Assembly: GCA_014904845.1 (NCBI GenBank)
Contig: MU119321.1
Span: 62,001-126,000 of the forward strand
DNA from: Acephala macrosclerotiorum
Lineage: Eukaryota; Ascomycota; Leotiomycetes; Helotiales; Mollisiaceae
DNA: 64,000 nucleotides
Reading direction: 5' to 3'
Of the stretch, positions 1 to 11,505 are shown in pieces. Under the pieces are notes generated by a model. The model was not told where the DNA came from. It was given only the letters and a program-made list of their open reading frames with translations, and did no database searches. A program made the translations under genes and the position numbers. Position 1 is the stretch's first letter. Every line of letters begins with the position of its first letter.

Positions 1-80
1 TATATTATATTTTTAACGATTTAAATTTATTATAAAACTTTTAAATAATATATAAATTTTTTATTTATATTAATTTCGCC
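1..80. repeat. AT-rich edge of a degraded repeat
   Basis: The first 80 bases are almost pure A/T with isolated CG dinucleotides, the same composition as the RIP-degraded transposon at 12.8-17.8 kb. Composition turns normal just after. I infer the right edge of another mutated repeat whose body lies outside the window; no coding remnant can be read. Confidence 0.5.
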
Positions 81-183
81 GGCGCGAATAAAAGCGTTTT
101 CTTTTTATAACCTCTCTACGTAGAGCTAGAGCTGCTCTACGGGGAGCGCTAAGTGCTACAAGCGACACATCTTAGCGTTTCTT

Positions 184-281
184 GGCACAAAAACGTGACA
201 TTGATTTCACGTGTTATTCCGTAACCTCAAGGTAAACCATTTTTCCCAAGCAGGAAAACCTTTAACTATCGTCAAAGGCAT
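184..281. repeat. Dispersed repeat, copy A
   Basis: This stretch is clearly related to 27773-27862. Both contain AAAAACGTGAC, then TTCACGTGTTATT, then a conserved TTTAACTATCG/CAAAGG block, and the similarity ends on both sides. The core holds the short inverted pair ACGTGA...TCACGT. The 27.8-kb copy lies inside an element bounded by terminal inverted repeats, so this copy is probably a fragment of the same family, next to the AT-rich edge at position 1. Confidence 0.6.
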
Positions 282-1279
282 TTGGTTGTGAGAACAAGAT
301 CATCGCAGATTCTCGCTGCTGGCTGCACCGCTTGTCAATGTACTTGTGGACCTAGATGCGAGATTGGCTCCTTGTAAGTTGAAGTGGGGATACCGGGAGA
401 ATGCGGGGGCGGAAGATTTTGAGGCTGTATGATGGTCTGAAGGTATGATATATTAAGGATGATGATCCAAAGAGCGGTGAGAATGAGGATATATACAGCA
501 TATCACGTGCACCCTAACAGGCTGAATGCTGATCGACTGCAGCCACGTGCTACTTGATGAAGAACGTGGGAGATAGATCTCCCGCCAAAATCCTTGAGCT
601 CCTCTGGTCTCGGTCAGTGATACGACCTTAACCTAAGTTGCCACATTCCCGAACTTACTCATTCAGAGCTGATCCGTCGCGATACCTGACTTTCTGCCAA
701 GCCCCCCTGGAGATGACAAGCGTCTTATTAATCTTCGACAACAAGACTTCATAAGACCCATGGTCGGTACAATTCAAAGCTCACCGATGCAGGAGCCTGA
801 AGTATATTCTCGAATCTGGCAATTTCCTACTACCAGAAGCCTCCAGGACGTCGACCCAAGACCTAGTGGCTCAAAAGACGCAAGGCCACCAAGAACACGA
901 AGGTGTACCTTCACAAACTCTCAAGAACCTTCTCTTCCGAGCTCTAGAATATATCTTCAATGTAAGAAAATGATATTTGGAGATACTAATTGACCATCTG
1001 ACTCAAGAAAATGTAACGCGAGGGGGTTGCCGCCTTTGTTCATGAACCCATCGATGAAAGATTCGCCAACAAAACGAAAGTGTCCGATCGCCATTGGTTC
1101 ACTCTGCTCCCCTCCCTTGAATTTCCACCATTGCTGCCGTATTAATTTTTGCTGCTGCTATATGAATGCGACCTTAAAATTCATTTCTGCAGTAGGAAGC
1201 CTCCTGAGGATGTAGGGAATGGCACTGCTGCCTAGAAGGCAAACTGCATCACCAACGTGGGCTAGTGTTGGGACGAGCG
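282..1279. other. Intergenic, no supported gene
   Basis: Normal base composition. A plus-strand ORF at 760-993 (77 codons) has a donor-like GTAAGA near its end, but splicing to the nearest acceptor gives an immediate stop and I recognise no domain. The rest is presumed 3' flank of the minus-strand HET gene and spacer. Confidence 0.4.
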
Positions 1280-3075
1280 CTAGCCGACTATCTTCTCCTG
1301 ATCGTATTCTAGCAAATCTTCGACCTCGGAATATTGGTGGAAGTGGCAGCTTGGTCTTCGAAGCATGTAGAATGAGGTGCTCGCTGAGATACGAGGAGGA
1401 GAAAAGGTCTCTAAGACAGCGGCTGCGAGATACTGCCTTAGATTGTTACGCCATCCTTCATTTACATCCGAGTAGGACGAAACTCTTGTCCCGTATTGCA
1501 ACTTCATAGGAAATAGGCGATCCCAATGATCCATTATAGAACCGAGGGTCTTGGGATTAATCCAAAATCTACCCCTGCGGTCCACTTTATCGATATCCTG
1601 ACACTGATAAGAGGCCTGCTCAGCTGATATTTCTGGCGAAAGAGACATTATTTGGCCAACGACGCGACCTAAGCTGACTTGGACAGAGGGATTTAGGCCC
1701 ACAAGGTGAATTAAGGCATTTCCATCAGGGAACAGCTGATTTGTTGGTCCCTGAGACATGTTACTGTAGCAAGGAGGTGGAACTCGCTTGGTCACTCCGA
1801 GACCTTCTTCGGGGACGTCTTGATTCATGCACACTATTGCATCTCGAATTGAGATTTGGCCTGGTGGTGAGTTTGGCGTGCGCCCTTCGTTTGCGAGTTA
1901 GTATTGAAAGGTAAAGTGTTGCTGGAACCGTGGAAAGGGAAATTGAAAGCATCAAAAGATGCAAATACACTCTGGCGAAAGGGTTTTAAGGCTGGAGACT
2001 CACAGTCTGGACACCAGGAAGCGAGGTCATGGCCTCTTCGATCGAAATCTACACTGGTCTCAGCGTAAGACAGGATATCGTATTGAGCCTCCGTGCCGAC
2101 TAAGGTTGATGATATGTAATTCGTAACCTCCTCAAAAACCTGTTTCAGGGTTTTTGTATAGTCAATGTAGAATTCCTTTCTGCCTTCACCTCGAAATGAA
2201 TAGCCAGCGATGCCTAAATGTGCGTAAACTATATCAATAGGATTGGTGACACCAAGACCTCCACGCTTGATCATATAGTCGAACAAGTTTGACATAACGC
2301 TGGTCCAGCTCACTTCCTCAAGCACGTCCCTTTTCAAAAACTCGGTTCTAGATGAGTGCATCTCTAGGAAAGTTCGATATGCATTTTGCAATTCGTGGCG
2401 GTCGCTCGATGGCTTGGGATGGTCTACAATATATTTGGCAAGAAAATTCCAAGGCGCCTTCGTATCCCCGCTCTGGAGCCAGGGATCTCTGGAAAGAAGC
2501 AGCTCCTGAAAAATCCAAACTCGTGTGAACCAAGGCCTGCTGATGATATCGTGAACATTGAGTTGGCTAGGTTCTGATAGCTTGACATCTGATGAGGAAC
2601 TGCCAAATTTTTGCTTGTGCCGCTGAGATATGTAATTGAGAACGTCATCCGAGTATTTCGTAGCTTCTCCAAGGTAGATGACTGTGCGTTGGGCAGTTCT
2701 ATAGACTTCTCCCATCTGCTGAACTTGAATCGATTTCTCTTCCAAGTCTTGTTGACAGATACATACAGCGTCCGCCCATACTCGGTACGGCCTGCCTTTG
2801 TCGCGTACATGACGGAGTGCAGAGTAGAGGTTGGTGGTGATATCGAGCTTCATCCCATCGACTAGAATTGTCGTTGTGTCCCGTGCATCGCCCCATACAT
2901 AGGACAGTGCGGTATAGTGATTTAGGGTGTCTCTATCACAGTCGTATAGAGTTGTGTGAACTAAGGAGCATTCGACTTGTGCTTCGACATCAGGAGAAGG
3001 CTGCAGTTCGATGATCCGGATAGCTCCTCGCTCTCGCAACGGAGTGTACTGGTACCTCCCCTCGTTTGACTCCAT
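1280..3075 (-). CDS. HET-domain (heterokaryon incompatibility) protein
   Basis: A predicted 550-residue protein from two exons (3075-2004 and 1860-1280). The intron has a GTGAGT donor, a perfect TACTAAC branch site and a CCAG acceptor; exon phases join (1 + 2). The HET signature is present in order: YTALSYVWGD near residues 54-63, then WADAVCICQQD, then RPWFTRVWIFQELLL. A C-terminal arm with VVGQIMSLSP follows, as is usual where HET proteins read VDRIKSLS. HET proteins act in the cytoplasm in allorecognition and regulated cell death after fusion of unlike hyphae. The ligand and partner are not inferable. Both exons are open, so the gene looks intact, unlike the HET copy near 56 kb. The start is the first ATG ahead of the conserved domain. 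The C-terminal exon is less certain than the HET domain. Confidence 0.85.
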
Positions 3076-3945
3076 GTTGGGTATTTAACGATACAAGTAT
3101 TATCGCCCGAAGACTCTAAGGAGTCCGCTTAGCTTGAATTGCAGACGCGATGTTGGAGAACAGAAGGACATCCAGAAGTGAGATTATCGGCGGCGTTTGG
3201 AATGCCACGTGCGGCTGCATGATCACGACAACCACAGCTAGTCAGATGATAGCGCTTGCTATATCGACAATAAAGCGAGGTTTTTGTAGGTGTAGATTAT
3301 TGAAGATCTACGCTCCCAGCGGGCCCTAAGAATTTCTGTCGAAGATTGCTATATTGAGCGTTTCGGGGAAGAGGGTGGAAATCGATGTTCTTCAGTACAG
3401 GAGAAAGTCGCTAAACAAAGTCGCTAGATCAGGACTAGCAAGGCCTGCAGCCCAGCCCCCCTCTTTCTCGGATCAACCTTGCCAGCTACTCTCATAATTA
3501 TCAACTTTCGTCTGGAATTTGTATTTTGGAGCCTTGCTTTCTGATCATTCAACAAGCGTTACCGCTCTGTCGCATCTCCTTTATAAGCTTTTAGCCCCGC
3601 ACTGCCTGAAGTACCCCTCATCTGATGTTGGTGTCCCACTATTGCAGACCCCGCCCTTATCGAAGGTTTATGACTTCCCAGAATCGTTATGATCGCCGCA
3701 ATCAAATCGCTGATTGTATACAGAAGTGGGACCTGACAGTATGTAACGTACCTGCAGCAAGCCCAGAGCTGTACACAAAGTCTTTCCAATATCGTTTCGG
3801 CTGTCAAGATCCGAGCATGCCAGATCAGCTGCCTTCAAGATGCTGGCCAAAGTCAAATTAGCGAATATAGATCGCGGAAAAATCGTTATTTGAACGCGAT
3901 ACGCCCCCTACGTTTCATGTTTCTCGCTCAAGCTTCACCAGTGCC
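3076..3945. other. Divergent intergenic region
   Basis: Lies between the diverging HET and alpha-fucosidase genes and should hold both promoters. Short ORFs on both strands (3559-3861) have no recognisable domain and overlap each other. No repeat stands out. Confidence 0.4.
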
Positions 3946-5605
3946 ATGAGGTGCTCATTAGGACTCATAAGTGCGTTCGCGGCGAGTTTTGCATCCGCGG
4001 CGACGACTGCCTCGAGTGCAGTTGTTGCAATTCCAACTCCCAACTACCGCATCTCACCTCTCGATGGCTCCATCATCGCGCTACCGACCCAGGATCAGCT
4101 CGACTTCCAAGATAAGGAGTATGGAGTCCTCATTCATTTCGAGATGGGTACCTACCTCTCGATCGACGGATGCAACAGTATCTCATCCCTCGTCCCGAAT
4201 CTGACCCTATTCGATCCGGCATTACTCAACACTGATCAATGGATGGACAGCATCACAGCCCTTGGTGCAAAGTATGCCACTCTGGTTGCGAAGCATAACT
4301 GTGGATTCACGACTTGGCCGAGCAACGTCACATTTCAAACAGCTGACAACACGACGATTGCCTACAACTACACCATTGCTGGAACACCTGTCGCTGGCGA
4401 GGATGTGGTCAAGATGTTCACGGAATCTGCTGAGAAGTATGGCGTTGGACATGGCATTTACTATTCGACTGTCGTTAACAACTTCTTGAATGTGCAGGAG
4501 TCTGAAGTCAATGCGACCTGGGGTGGTGAGGGGCAAGTCAGGATCACCAACGCAACCTATGATGACATTGTGGTCGCTCAATTGACTGAGCTGTGGTCAA
4601 ATTATGGATCGTTGACTGAGGTATGATGAGCTCGGGATATCATGTTGCTGATCACGGCGTTGACGAGAAGCAGATCTGGTTTGATGGAGGATACAGCGCC
4701 GAGCAACAAGCGACTTACATTGAACTGTTGGCCAAGCTTCAACCTAAAGCTGCCATCTTCAATGCTTGCGATGTCACAAGTGGTGATTGCTTGACCGAGA
4801 ATTCAGGTAAGTCTTCAAACACGACCCGAGCATATCAAAAGCGTATCTAACTGTCCACACAGTTCGATGGGTCGGAACGGAGTCCGGAGAGGCACCAATA
4901 GAAAACTGGTCAACGTGAGTATCAATTCCCTCATGACAGCTCCTACTGACAAGTCTCAGTGGAATCACCAACGATGGCGGAAATGCTTCTAGCCCTTACT
5001 TCTGCCCCGCAGTATGTGACACCACACTCCAAACCGACGACAGGTGGTTCTACGGCATCAACCAACCCCTCCGATCCATCGAGGAACTGATAGCAGTCTA
5101 CCACGTCTCCGTCGGCCGCAACTGCCTCCTTGAACTCGATCTCTCCCCAGACCGAAGCGGACTCATCCTTGCCGGCCACGCAGCGCGGTACAAGCAGCTC
5201 GGAGACTTCATCTCTTCCTGCTACGGCAGTCCCGTCAACGCCCCAGCCACCCACAACTCCTCCTCCAACGGTACCTACTCGTTGAAATTCGACTACGCAA
5301 CAGCAATCGATCGCATCGTGTTGATGGAAGACCAGACGAATGGTCAGGTGATTCGCTCCTACCAAGTCTTTGCGAAGATCATTGATGATGGTGTCACTGA
5401 CGGGACGCTGGATGTGCCCTGGACGGAGGTCGCGAATGGGACGAGTATTGGGCACAAGAGGATTGATATCTTCGACCCAGTGACGGTCACGGAGGTCATG
5501 GTCAATACCACGTTTGTGGATACGCCAGTTTGGAGATCGGTGTCTGTTCATCTTTGCGATCAGTATGTTTCGACGAATACCAGTAGTTGGGAGTTTACTC
5601 CTTGA
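3946..5605 (+). CDS. Secreted alpha-L-fucosidase, GH29
   Basis: Predicted 501 residues from four exons: 3946-4620, 4674-4806, 4863-4914 and 4960-5605. The three introns are 45-56 nt with GTATGA, GTAAGT and GTGAGT donors, and all phases match. An N-terminal signal peptide (hydrophobic run LISAFAASFASAA) is followed by a GH29 barrel: DKEYGVLIHFEMGTY near residue 60, YATLVAKHNCGFTTWPSN (the conserved KHHDGF-like strand) and IWFDGGY at about residues 226-232, where D229 is the expected catalytic nucleophile. A beta-rich C-terminal domain follows. Many N-glycosylation sequons fit secretion. The enzyme should release alpha-L-fucose from xyloglucan or glycans with retention of configuration. Length is normal for a fungal GH29 without extra modules. 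The substrate linkage cannot be read from sequence. Confidence 0.92.
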
Positions 5606-6435
5606 ACATCTTTGGGAAGCTCGAGGATTTGGGGTCTTTTTTTTTGGAGGGGTGCGGCTTCAATGTCCCAGTCCAAGCCAGATTTGGCTAGTATCTACTT
5701 CGAATTCTAAGTGGCCAACTCGGGCCCAGAATTTGCATTTTTGTTGCACATCGTACCTCTCAAATTCGTGTTCACGAATCCTATCAAGCGATATGGATCT
5801 CATTGCATATAAGACTCTTCTTGACTTGCTACCTTCTCTGTTCACCCGAGGCTGAAAAAACGGAGTAGCAAGAGTTCATCCTGTGCATCAAACACAAAGG
5901 AATATGAGATTCGAACATATTTGAGGAGTTCACTGGAAGAACTGCTCTTGAGATGAGCATGCTGAATATGGGATTTGAGGAATGCGTAAGAGATTACTTG
6001 ACGAGTTGATCATTTTGGTAGCACCTGTTCACCCGCAATGTCCCCATCATTTTCAGCTTTAGCGCAGCCCGGCTTCCAGTCTTTAATGTTCCAATTTGGG
6101 TCTTGACTTCGGAAAGTTTGTTGCAAGTCGTGCCTCCCAAACTCATGTTCGTAAGTAATGGCAAGTGGGACGATTCTCATTTCACTCGAGCTCTACCTCC
6201 CCAACTCGGGTTCTTTATTGCTCAACTTAAGCGGGTAGGTATTTACGATAGGGATGAATGAGCTGAATGAGCCTTCCATGAGTTGAGGTAAAATCCTGTA
6301 CCATAGCAGCTTGACGGAGGATGTGATCATGAGCACATCACGTGTAAATCCGTACCCAGGCTGACTCGACATCAACCACCTACAATCGTGTTCTTCTCCA
6401 TCAGCACAGCTAATCAACCTCTATGGCCAAAGAGT
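5606..6435. other. Intergenic with two copies of the TTGTTGCACATCG motif
   Basis: No supported gene. TTTTTGTTGCACATCG occurs at about 5738-5753 and a diverged TTGTTGCAAGTCG at 6118-6130. Both are followed by a similar CCTC-AAA-CTC/TTCG-TGTTCG tract, so these look like two decayed copies of one short dispersed repeat about 380 bp apart. Confidence 0.45.
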
Positions 6436-7344
6436 TTATCTTAGGTATTTCCTCTCCAACTCCCTCATATGCGCATCACCTTGCAGTTCGAACACCTCTT
6501 TCACACTCGCAATCTCGTCTTCCGCACCGGCAATGCCACCATCCTCTAGGATACGTTTGAACGTGCTTCTCATACCAGATACAGCGGAGCGAATGGCATG
6601 GTTCCCACAAATAATTAACCCTACCTTCCCCAACTCCCCCACCTCCCTAAAACTCAATTGTGGGTAAGCAGTGAGAACGATAACCAACGGAATCTTCCCC
6701 TCCCACTTCTTACAAAAACTCAAAATCTCATCTGGACTCTTCTGCTTGCTATGAATGAGAACCGCATCCGCCCCAGCCTCAACATAAGCTTCACCCCTCC
6801 TCAACACCTCCCCCTCCCCCAATCCAGCAATCAATGCCTCCGTCCTCGCAATCACAAGCATACCTAGTTTACAACTCGCCTTCGCAGCTTCGATCTTCCC
6901 CTGGAATTCAGGGATAGGGACGAAGATTTGACAACCCCCGGAACGGAGGGAGGAGTCTTTAGGAAACGTCTTATCTTCTATCACGACTGCTGAGGCGCCT
7001 GCAGATTCGAATTTGGGGATGCTGTGGAAGACGTTTATTGCATTACCGAATCCGGTGTCGATGTCTGCTATGACGGGTATATCGACAGTCTCAGCAATTG
7101 AGCGCGTCATCTCCAGATGTGCGGACATGGGGAGGATGCTGGCGTCAGGGACGGCGTATGAGGCGGAGAGTTCGAAGCCTGATGCCCAGATTGCGGGGAA
7201 GCCTGCTTCTGCTGCTAGTTTGGCTGATAGGGGGTTGTGCGCCGACATTGCGATCAGGGGTTTGGAGGTGTTGGATAAGGCTGCGCGAAGTACAGCGATT
7301 CTGGCTTTGGCGGTCATGCTAATGGTGTTTTGAGAGAAGACCAA
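6436..7344 (-). CDS. PEP mutase-family enzyme, probable phosphonopyruvate hydrolase
   Basis: An intronless 302-codon ORF of the isocitrate lyase/PEP phosphonomutase superfamily. The Mg2+-binding core reads DIDTGFG (D94, D96) and the active-site loop EDKTFPKDSSL (E123, D124, K125). PEP mutases normally have Asn two residues after the loop Lys; this protein has Ser there, and the bacterial phosphonopyruvate hydrolase as I recall it has Thr. The rest (SASYAVPDA, ARTEALIAGLG, ADAVLIHSKQK, YPQLSFREVG, GNHAIRSAV, a C-terminal ELQGD...RYL) also follows that hydrolase, which splits 3-phosphonopyruvate into pyruvate and phosphate. No targeting signal is visible, so it is probably cytosolic. A second Met at codon 10 (7317) lines up with the bacterial start and may be the true start. 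Alternatives: oxaloacetate hydrolase/2,3-dimethylmalate lyase-like, but those loops differ. Confidence 0.8.
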   Translation of the reverse strand: MVFSQNTISMTAKARIAVLRAALSNTSKPLIAMSAHNPLSAKLAAEAGFPAIWASGFELSASYAVPDASILPMSAHLEMTRSIAETVDIPVIADIDTGFGNAINVFHSIPKFESAGASAVVIEDKTFPKDSSLRSGGCQIFVPIPEFQGKIEAAKASCKLGMLVIARTEALIAGLGEGEVLRRGEAYVEAGADAVLIHSKQKSPDEILSFCKKWEGKIPLVIVLTAYPQLSFREVGELGKVGLIICGNHAIRSAVSGMRSTFKRILEDGGIAGAEDEIASVKEVFELQGDAHMRELERKYLR

Positions 7345-8670
7345 GCAAGGAGGACTGAAAAAGTGAAGACGAAGAAGATGCGCTTAGAGCTGCGAAGATT
7401 TCAGGACTTAGCTTGCATTGAAGCTGCTTCGTTTCATTCCGGCTTTTATGATATGAGTTTTGAGAACTCGGGAAGAAGTCCGAGACTTGAAAGCAAAAGT
7501 GGGTTGGGATCAGTGTCATGGTCACGAGACTTTCGACATCACTTCGATGTTGTCTTGCCTCAACGGATACGAAGACGGCGGTGTCTGCAAGGAATAAAGC
7601 TAAGAGACAAGTAATCGACAAACCGAAAAAGAGTGGAGGAGCATAAACCGTAAATACTCCTATTTTCCGACTATGGTAGCTTTCATCGCACAAGAGAATC
7701 TTTGAATCATCATTGAATGAAATCTAGCTTCCCTCAATAGTTAGAAACTCATGTAGGAACACGTTAAGAGCACTCAAACCCGAATCGACGAACTTTGAAC
7801 AAAGCAAAGACAGCAAGAATACTTTGGAGCAACACAACCGCCGACTTACCTTGAAGTCAACGTCTTAGTAACATAAACCCGTAATTGTATTACTGCACCA
7901 TTGATACCAACACCATGTTTTTGTGCTCGTCACACAGCATGACGGGACGATATATACCCCGCTCTGATACTTGCCAAACGTAAGGAGCTGCCCCCATTTT
8001 CAAGCAAATAGACCCCATCATCGGAACCGACCGCCAATTGCAACCCTGCAGCCTTGGTACGGGGAATCCCTACACAATTCAATTGGATAACTCCCATGCC
8101 TCGTGATATCGTGATAGGAGAGTTCCTTCGTATCATCCCTAAGCTTTGATCTTCTGCCGTCAGCTGCATGCTCAGTCAAGAATCGGAAATAGTGAACGGT
8201 GAATTCGCCCTGTTAAGGCCGAGAAGACGCGAAGCCGAGATTATTGACTCATTTGAGGTCAATCTGATGTCAAGATCTCCTTTTCCAAACGAGCTGGTAC
8301 AGAAAAGAAACGTGTTCGAGTGGACGAGTTGTAAGAAGTAAGGAAGATATTCTGCTTCCGACGTCGTGGTCCCAAGTCAAGATTCGGCACCGAGAGAAGA
8401 TTAAACTCCGGCACCCTAGATCCCTGTCAGTCAACCCCCTGTAAGACTTCCACACACGCAACATTCCAGAGTTGTCATTGGATGAATTGAAGATCGTTGC
8501 CGTTTTCCCGGCGCAAACCAAAAATGTGCAGACAGACAAAATTGCCATTACAAGGTAGTCGTCGAGTAAATGACTCCGTCTCTCCTCAATATGAAGCCTC
8601 TCTTCCTTTGCCTCAATCTCAAAACAACACAGCATGAATTCTTTATAGTAAGGACATCAGCACGACACGC
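7345..8670. other. Divergent promoter region
   Basis: Separates the diverging PEP mutase-family gene and the MFS gene. A minus-strand ORF at 7930-8169 (79 codons; contains LQLAVGSDDGVYLLENG) has protein-like composition recalling a beta-propeller strand, but no flanking exon could be joined to it, so I leave it uncalled. Confidence 0.4.
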
Positions 8671-10608
8671 ATGACTATGACGATGGACGCAGAGAAACGC
8701 TACGAAGCAGAAGCACAAGCCGAGGCGGGGCCAGGAGGAGGAACAACAATGGAAGGCCAAACCGCAGAACACGCCAAACATGAGTCTACTCCCTCACTCT
8801 CCTCCAAGACCCTCCCCAATGGCTCAGTCGACACCAGGACCTCTAACGAAGAGCCCGCCACATCTCCTATCTCCCCCTCCGCCGACGCAGCAGCCATGGG
8901 CGAACCCGCCTCAACACGCCCGGAAGACACGAGAACAAAGTTCGAAACAACAGTCATTATGGCATCCCTTTGCATGTCTGTCTTCCTCGCCGCTCTCGAT
9001 ATTACGATCATCACTACAGCCCTGCCGACTATCAGCGAACATTTCCATTCGAATGCTGGGTATACGTGGATTGGGTCTGCATACTTGCTTGCAAATGCAG
9101 CTTCTACACCTTCTTGGGGTAAATTCAGTGATATTTGGGGACGGAAACCGATTTTATTGGTGGCAACTGCTACTTTCTTCGTGGGGAGTCTGATTGCGGC
9201 GCTCAGTATTAATATTGGGATGTTGATTGTTGCGAGAGCGATTCAGGGTATTGGTGGTGGTGGATTGATTATTTTGACGAATATTTGCATTGGGGATTTG
9301 TTCAGTATGCGGAGTCGAGGGGCATATTATGGGATCATTGGGATGGTGTGGGCCTTTGCCAGTGGTGTGGGACCGATTCTTGGCGGAGTTTTCACTGAGA
9401 AGGTTTCTTGGAGATGGTGTTTCTACATCAATCTTCCATGTACGGGAGCAGTGTTCCTCATCTTGGTCTTCTTCCTACATCTCCACAACCCGCGGACACC
9501 GGTTTGGGAAGGATTGAAGGCAGTGGACTGGGCAGGAAGTTTGACAATCGTGGGAGGGACACTGATGTTGCTTCTTGGTCTCGAATTCGGTGGTGTCACA
9601 TACCCTTGGGGTTCTGCTAAGGTTATTTGCTTGATCGTCTTCGGCATTGTGGTCGCAGGACTCTTCGTCCTCAACGAATGGAAGCTAGCTCGCTACCCCG
9701 TCATGCCTCTCCGACTATTCAAGCACAGCTCCAACATCGCCTCCTTGGCCGTCTGCTTCTGCCACGGCTACGTCTTCATAGCAGGAACCTACTATCTCCC
9801 TCTCTACTTCCAAGCCGTCTTGGGCGCCACACCCCTCCTTTCCGGCGTCTACCTTCTTCCCTTAGTCCTGGCACTCTCATTCACCTCCGGAGCAACAGGA
9901 GTATTCATCAAGAAAACCGGCAAATACCTCCCAGCAATCTACTTCGGCCTCTTCGTCATGACCCTCGGCTTCGGCCTGATAATCGACATCCCCCTCACCC
10001 CCGGCTGGGCAAAGATAATCATCTACCAAATCATCGCCGGAATCGGAGTCGGTCCTAACTTCCAAGCTCCTCTCCTCGCTCTCCAATCTAAAGTCGCGCC
10101 GAAGGATATCGCGACCGCTACAGCAACTTTTGGCTTCACGAGAAATATCTCAACAGCCATCTCGGTGGTGATTGGAAGTGTGGTATTTCAAAACGAAATG
10201 CAAAAACACTACGCCTCACTCGTCTCCTCCCTCGGCCCCGCCCTCGCCAACCAGCTCAAAGGCGGCTCAGCCGGCGCATCAGTAGGCATCGTTTCCGCGC
10301 TTCCTCCCGCTCAGCGTGAAATCGCGAGACAAGCATTCTGGAGTTCGTTGAGAACTATGTGGATTATGTATGTTGCATTCGCGGGACTGGGATTATTTGT
10401 TAGTTTCTTTATTGGGAATCAGAAATTGACAAAGGAGCATCAGGTTATTAAGACGGGGTTGGCGGAGGAGGAGAGGAATAGGAAGGCGGCGGCGGAGCAG
10501 AAGAGGGTTTCGAAAGAGTTGTTGAAGGAAGAGAAGAGGGCGGGGAGGGAGGCGGAGAAGAATGTGAATTTGGCGGCGCAGGGGGATAAGGCCGCGGCGG
10601 AGGTTTGA
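8671..10608 (+). CDS. MFS drug:H+ antiporter, DHA2 (14-TM) type
   Basis: A single 645-codon exon. About 95 polar N-terminal residues precede the first membrane segment (FLAALDITIITTALPTI, residues 105-121). Motif A is GKFSDIWGRKP (150-160), IQGIGGGG marks the next conserved segment (191-198), and motif C is GVGPILGG (232-239), typical of antiporters that export drugs. A second half with the same topology gives about 14 segments, then a charged Lys/Glu-rich cytosolic tail of about 50 residues. It should sit in the plasma membrane and extrude small molecules (fungicides, toxic plant compounds or own metabolites) driven by the proton gradient. No biosynthetic genes lie next to it, so a dedicated metabolite cargo is not supported. 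It diverges from the PEP mutase-family gene across 1.3 kb. Confidence 0.9.
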   Translation: MTMTMDAEKRYEAEAQAEAGPGGGTTMEGQTAEHAKHESTPSLSSKTLPNGSVDTRTSNEEPATSPISPSADAAAMGEPASTRPEDTRTKFETTVIMASLCMSVFLAALDITIITTALPTISEHFHSNAGYTWIGSAYLLANAASTPSWGKFSDIWGRKPILLVATATFFVGSLIAALSINIGMLIVARAIQGIGGGGLIILTNICIGDLFSMRSRGAYYGIIGMVWAFASGVGPILGGVFTEKVSWRWCFYINLPCTGAVFLILVFFLHLHNPRTPVWEGLKAVDWAGSLTIVGGTLMLLLGLEFGGVTYPWGSAKVICLIVFGIVVAGLFVLNEWKLARYPVMPLRLFKHSSNIASLAVCFCHGYVFIAGTYYLPLYFQAVLGATPLLSGVYLLPLVLALSFTSGATGVFIKKTGKYLPAIYFGLFVMTLGFGLIIDIPLTPGWAKIIIYQIIAGIGVGPNFQAPLLALQSKVAPKDIATATATFGFTRNISTAISVVIGSVVFQNEMQKHYASLVSSLGPALANQLKGGSAGASVGIVSALPPAQREIARQAFWSSLRTMWIMYVAFAGLGLFVSFFIGNQKLTKEHQVIKTGLAEEERNRKAAAEQKRVSKELLKEEKRAGREAEKNVNLAAQGDKAAAEV

Positions 10609-11505
10609 TGATTTTCTTGATTTGGGATTAAATTAGATGGGATTGGGTGGCGTTCTTAGCATACACGTTTCAGCATTGTACCAGTTTGGAGTTCAGGATA
10701 CATCTCAAGGAAAAGATTGGGTTCTTCTTTGAGTACATATAGATAATTTCAAAATAAATATTTTACCTTCAAGTCCTTTTCGGACAGTGTTCTTATTTGT
10801 TCGCACACGCTTGCGCTAGGGTGCGAGATGTTGGGGGGCATTTTCGCAGCGTCCTTTTCGTCAAATTCCTATGAACTCTAGGAGATCATCCTTGTTAATG
10901 GCGATATTCAATCCTTCTAGATACTTGGCTAGGATAGATATAAACTACGCCTATGATACTTTGATGCGATTGCAAGCCACAATTTATTGGTGTTTATCAA
11001 CTCATTCATTCTGCAGCCTAAATGTAAGGGGAGGCGCAGTCTATCCATACGAATATTTTTGTTGCTTTCAAAAGCAAAAGATGCCACACAATTTACTTCG
11101 AAGCTCCTATCTTTGATCGTTTGAACTTTCGGCTTTTGAGATTAGGCAAAGTTGCGCCTGCTAATTTACTAAATTCGCATAGCAGATAAAGCCCACGAGC
11201 AGTCCAATAACCGCACGTGTGCGCATCCACGATCGTGTTGTGGTCAACCACGCCTCATGAGCACCAAAATGGGCCAAGCCGTGGCTTGCCAGTGGAAATC
11301 GTGCAATCGTCTACAATATCTGCGAAAGCGCAGTGACTATGAATTTGTGCCACCAAGTAAATGTATAAATTGGCACCAAGCAGACTCTTTTGATCTTGAA
11401 GCCAATAAATCGCTATTTTCGCCTTCACAACCAAACACCATTCGCTCTTGCTTCAACTTCCCCAAAACAAGTCCAATCGTTCTGTTTCGCCTCACCATCA
11501 CCAAA
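10609..11505. other. Intergenic, no supported gene
   Basis: Contains the 3' flank of the MFS gene and the presumed promoter of the next gene. The ORF that begins at 11257 runs in frame into the secreted protein, but the Met before the signal peptide (11506) is the better start, so the upstream part is treated as 5' UTR. Confidence 0.4.

Noticed and set aside
760..993. 77-codon plus ORF with a donor-like end
   Set aside because: Joining to the nearest acceptor gives a stop at once; no domain.
6436..10608. PEP mutase-family gene plus MFS gene as a phosphonate biosynthetic cluster
   Set aside because: The active-site loop favours the hydrolase, and no decarboxylase or other phosphonate gene is nearby.
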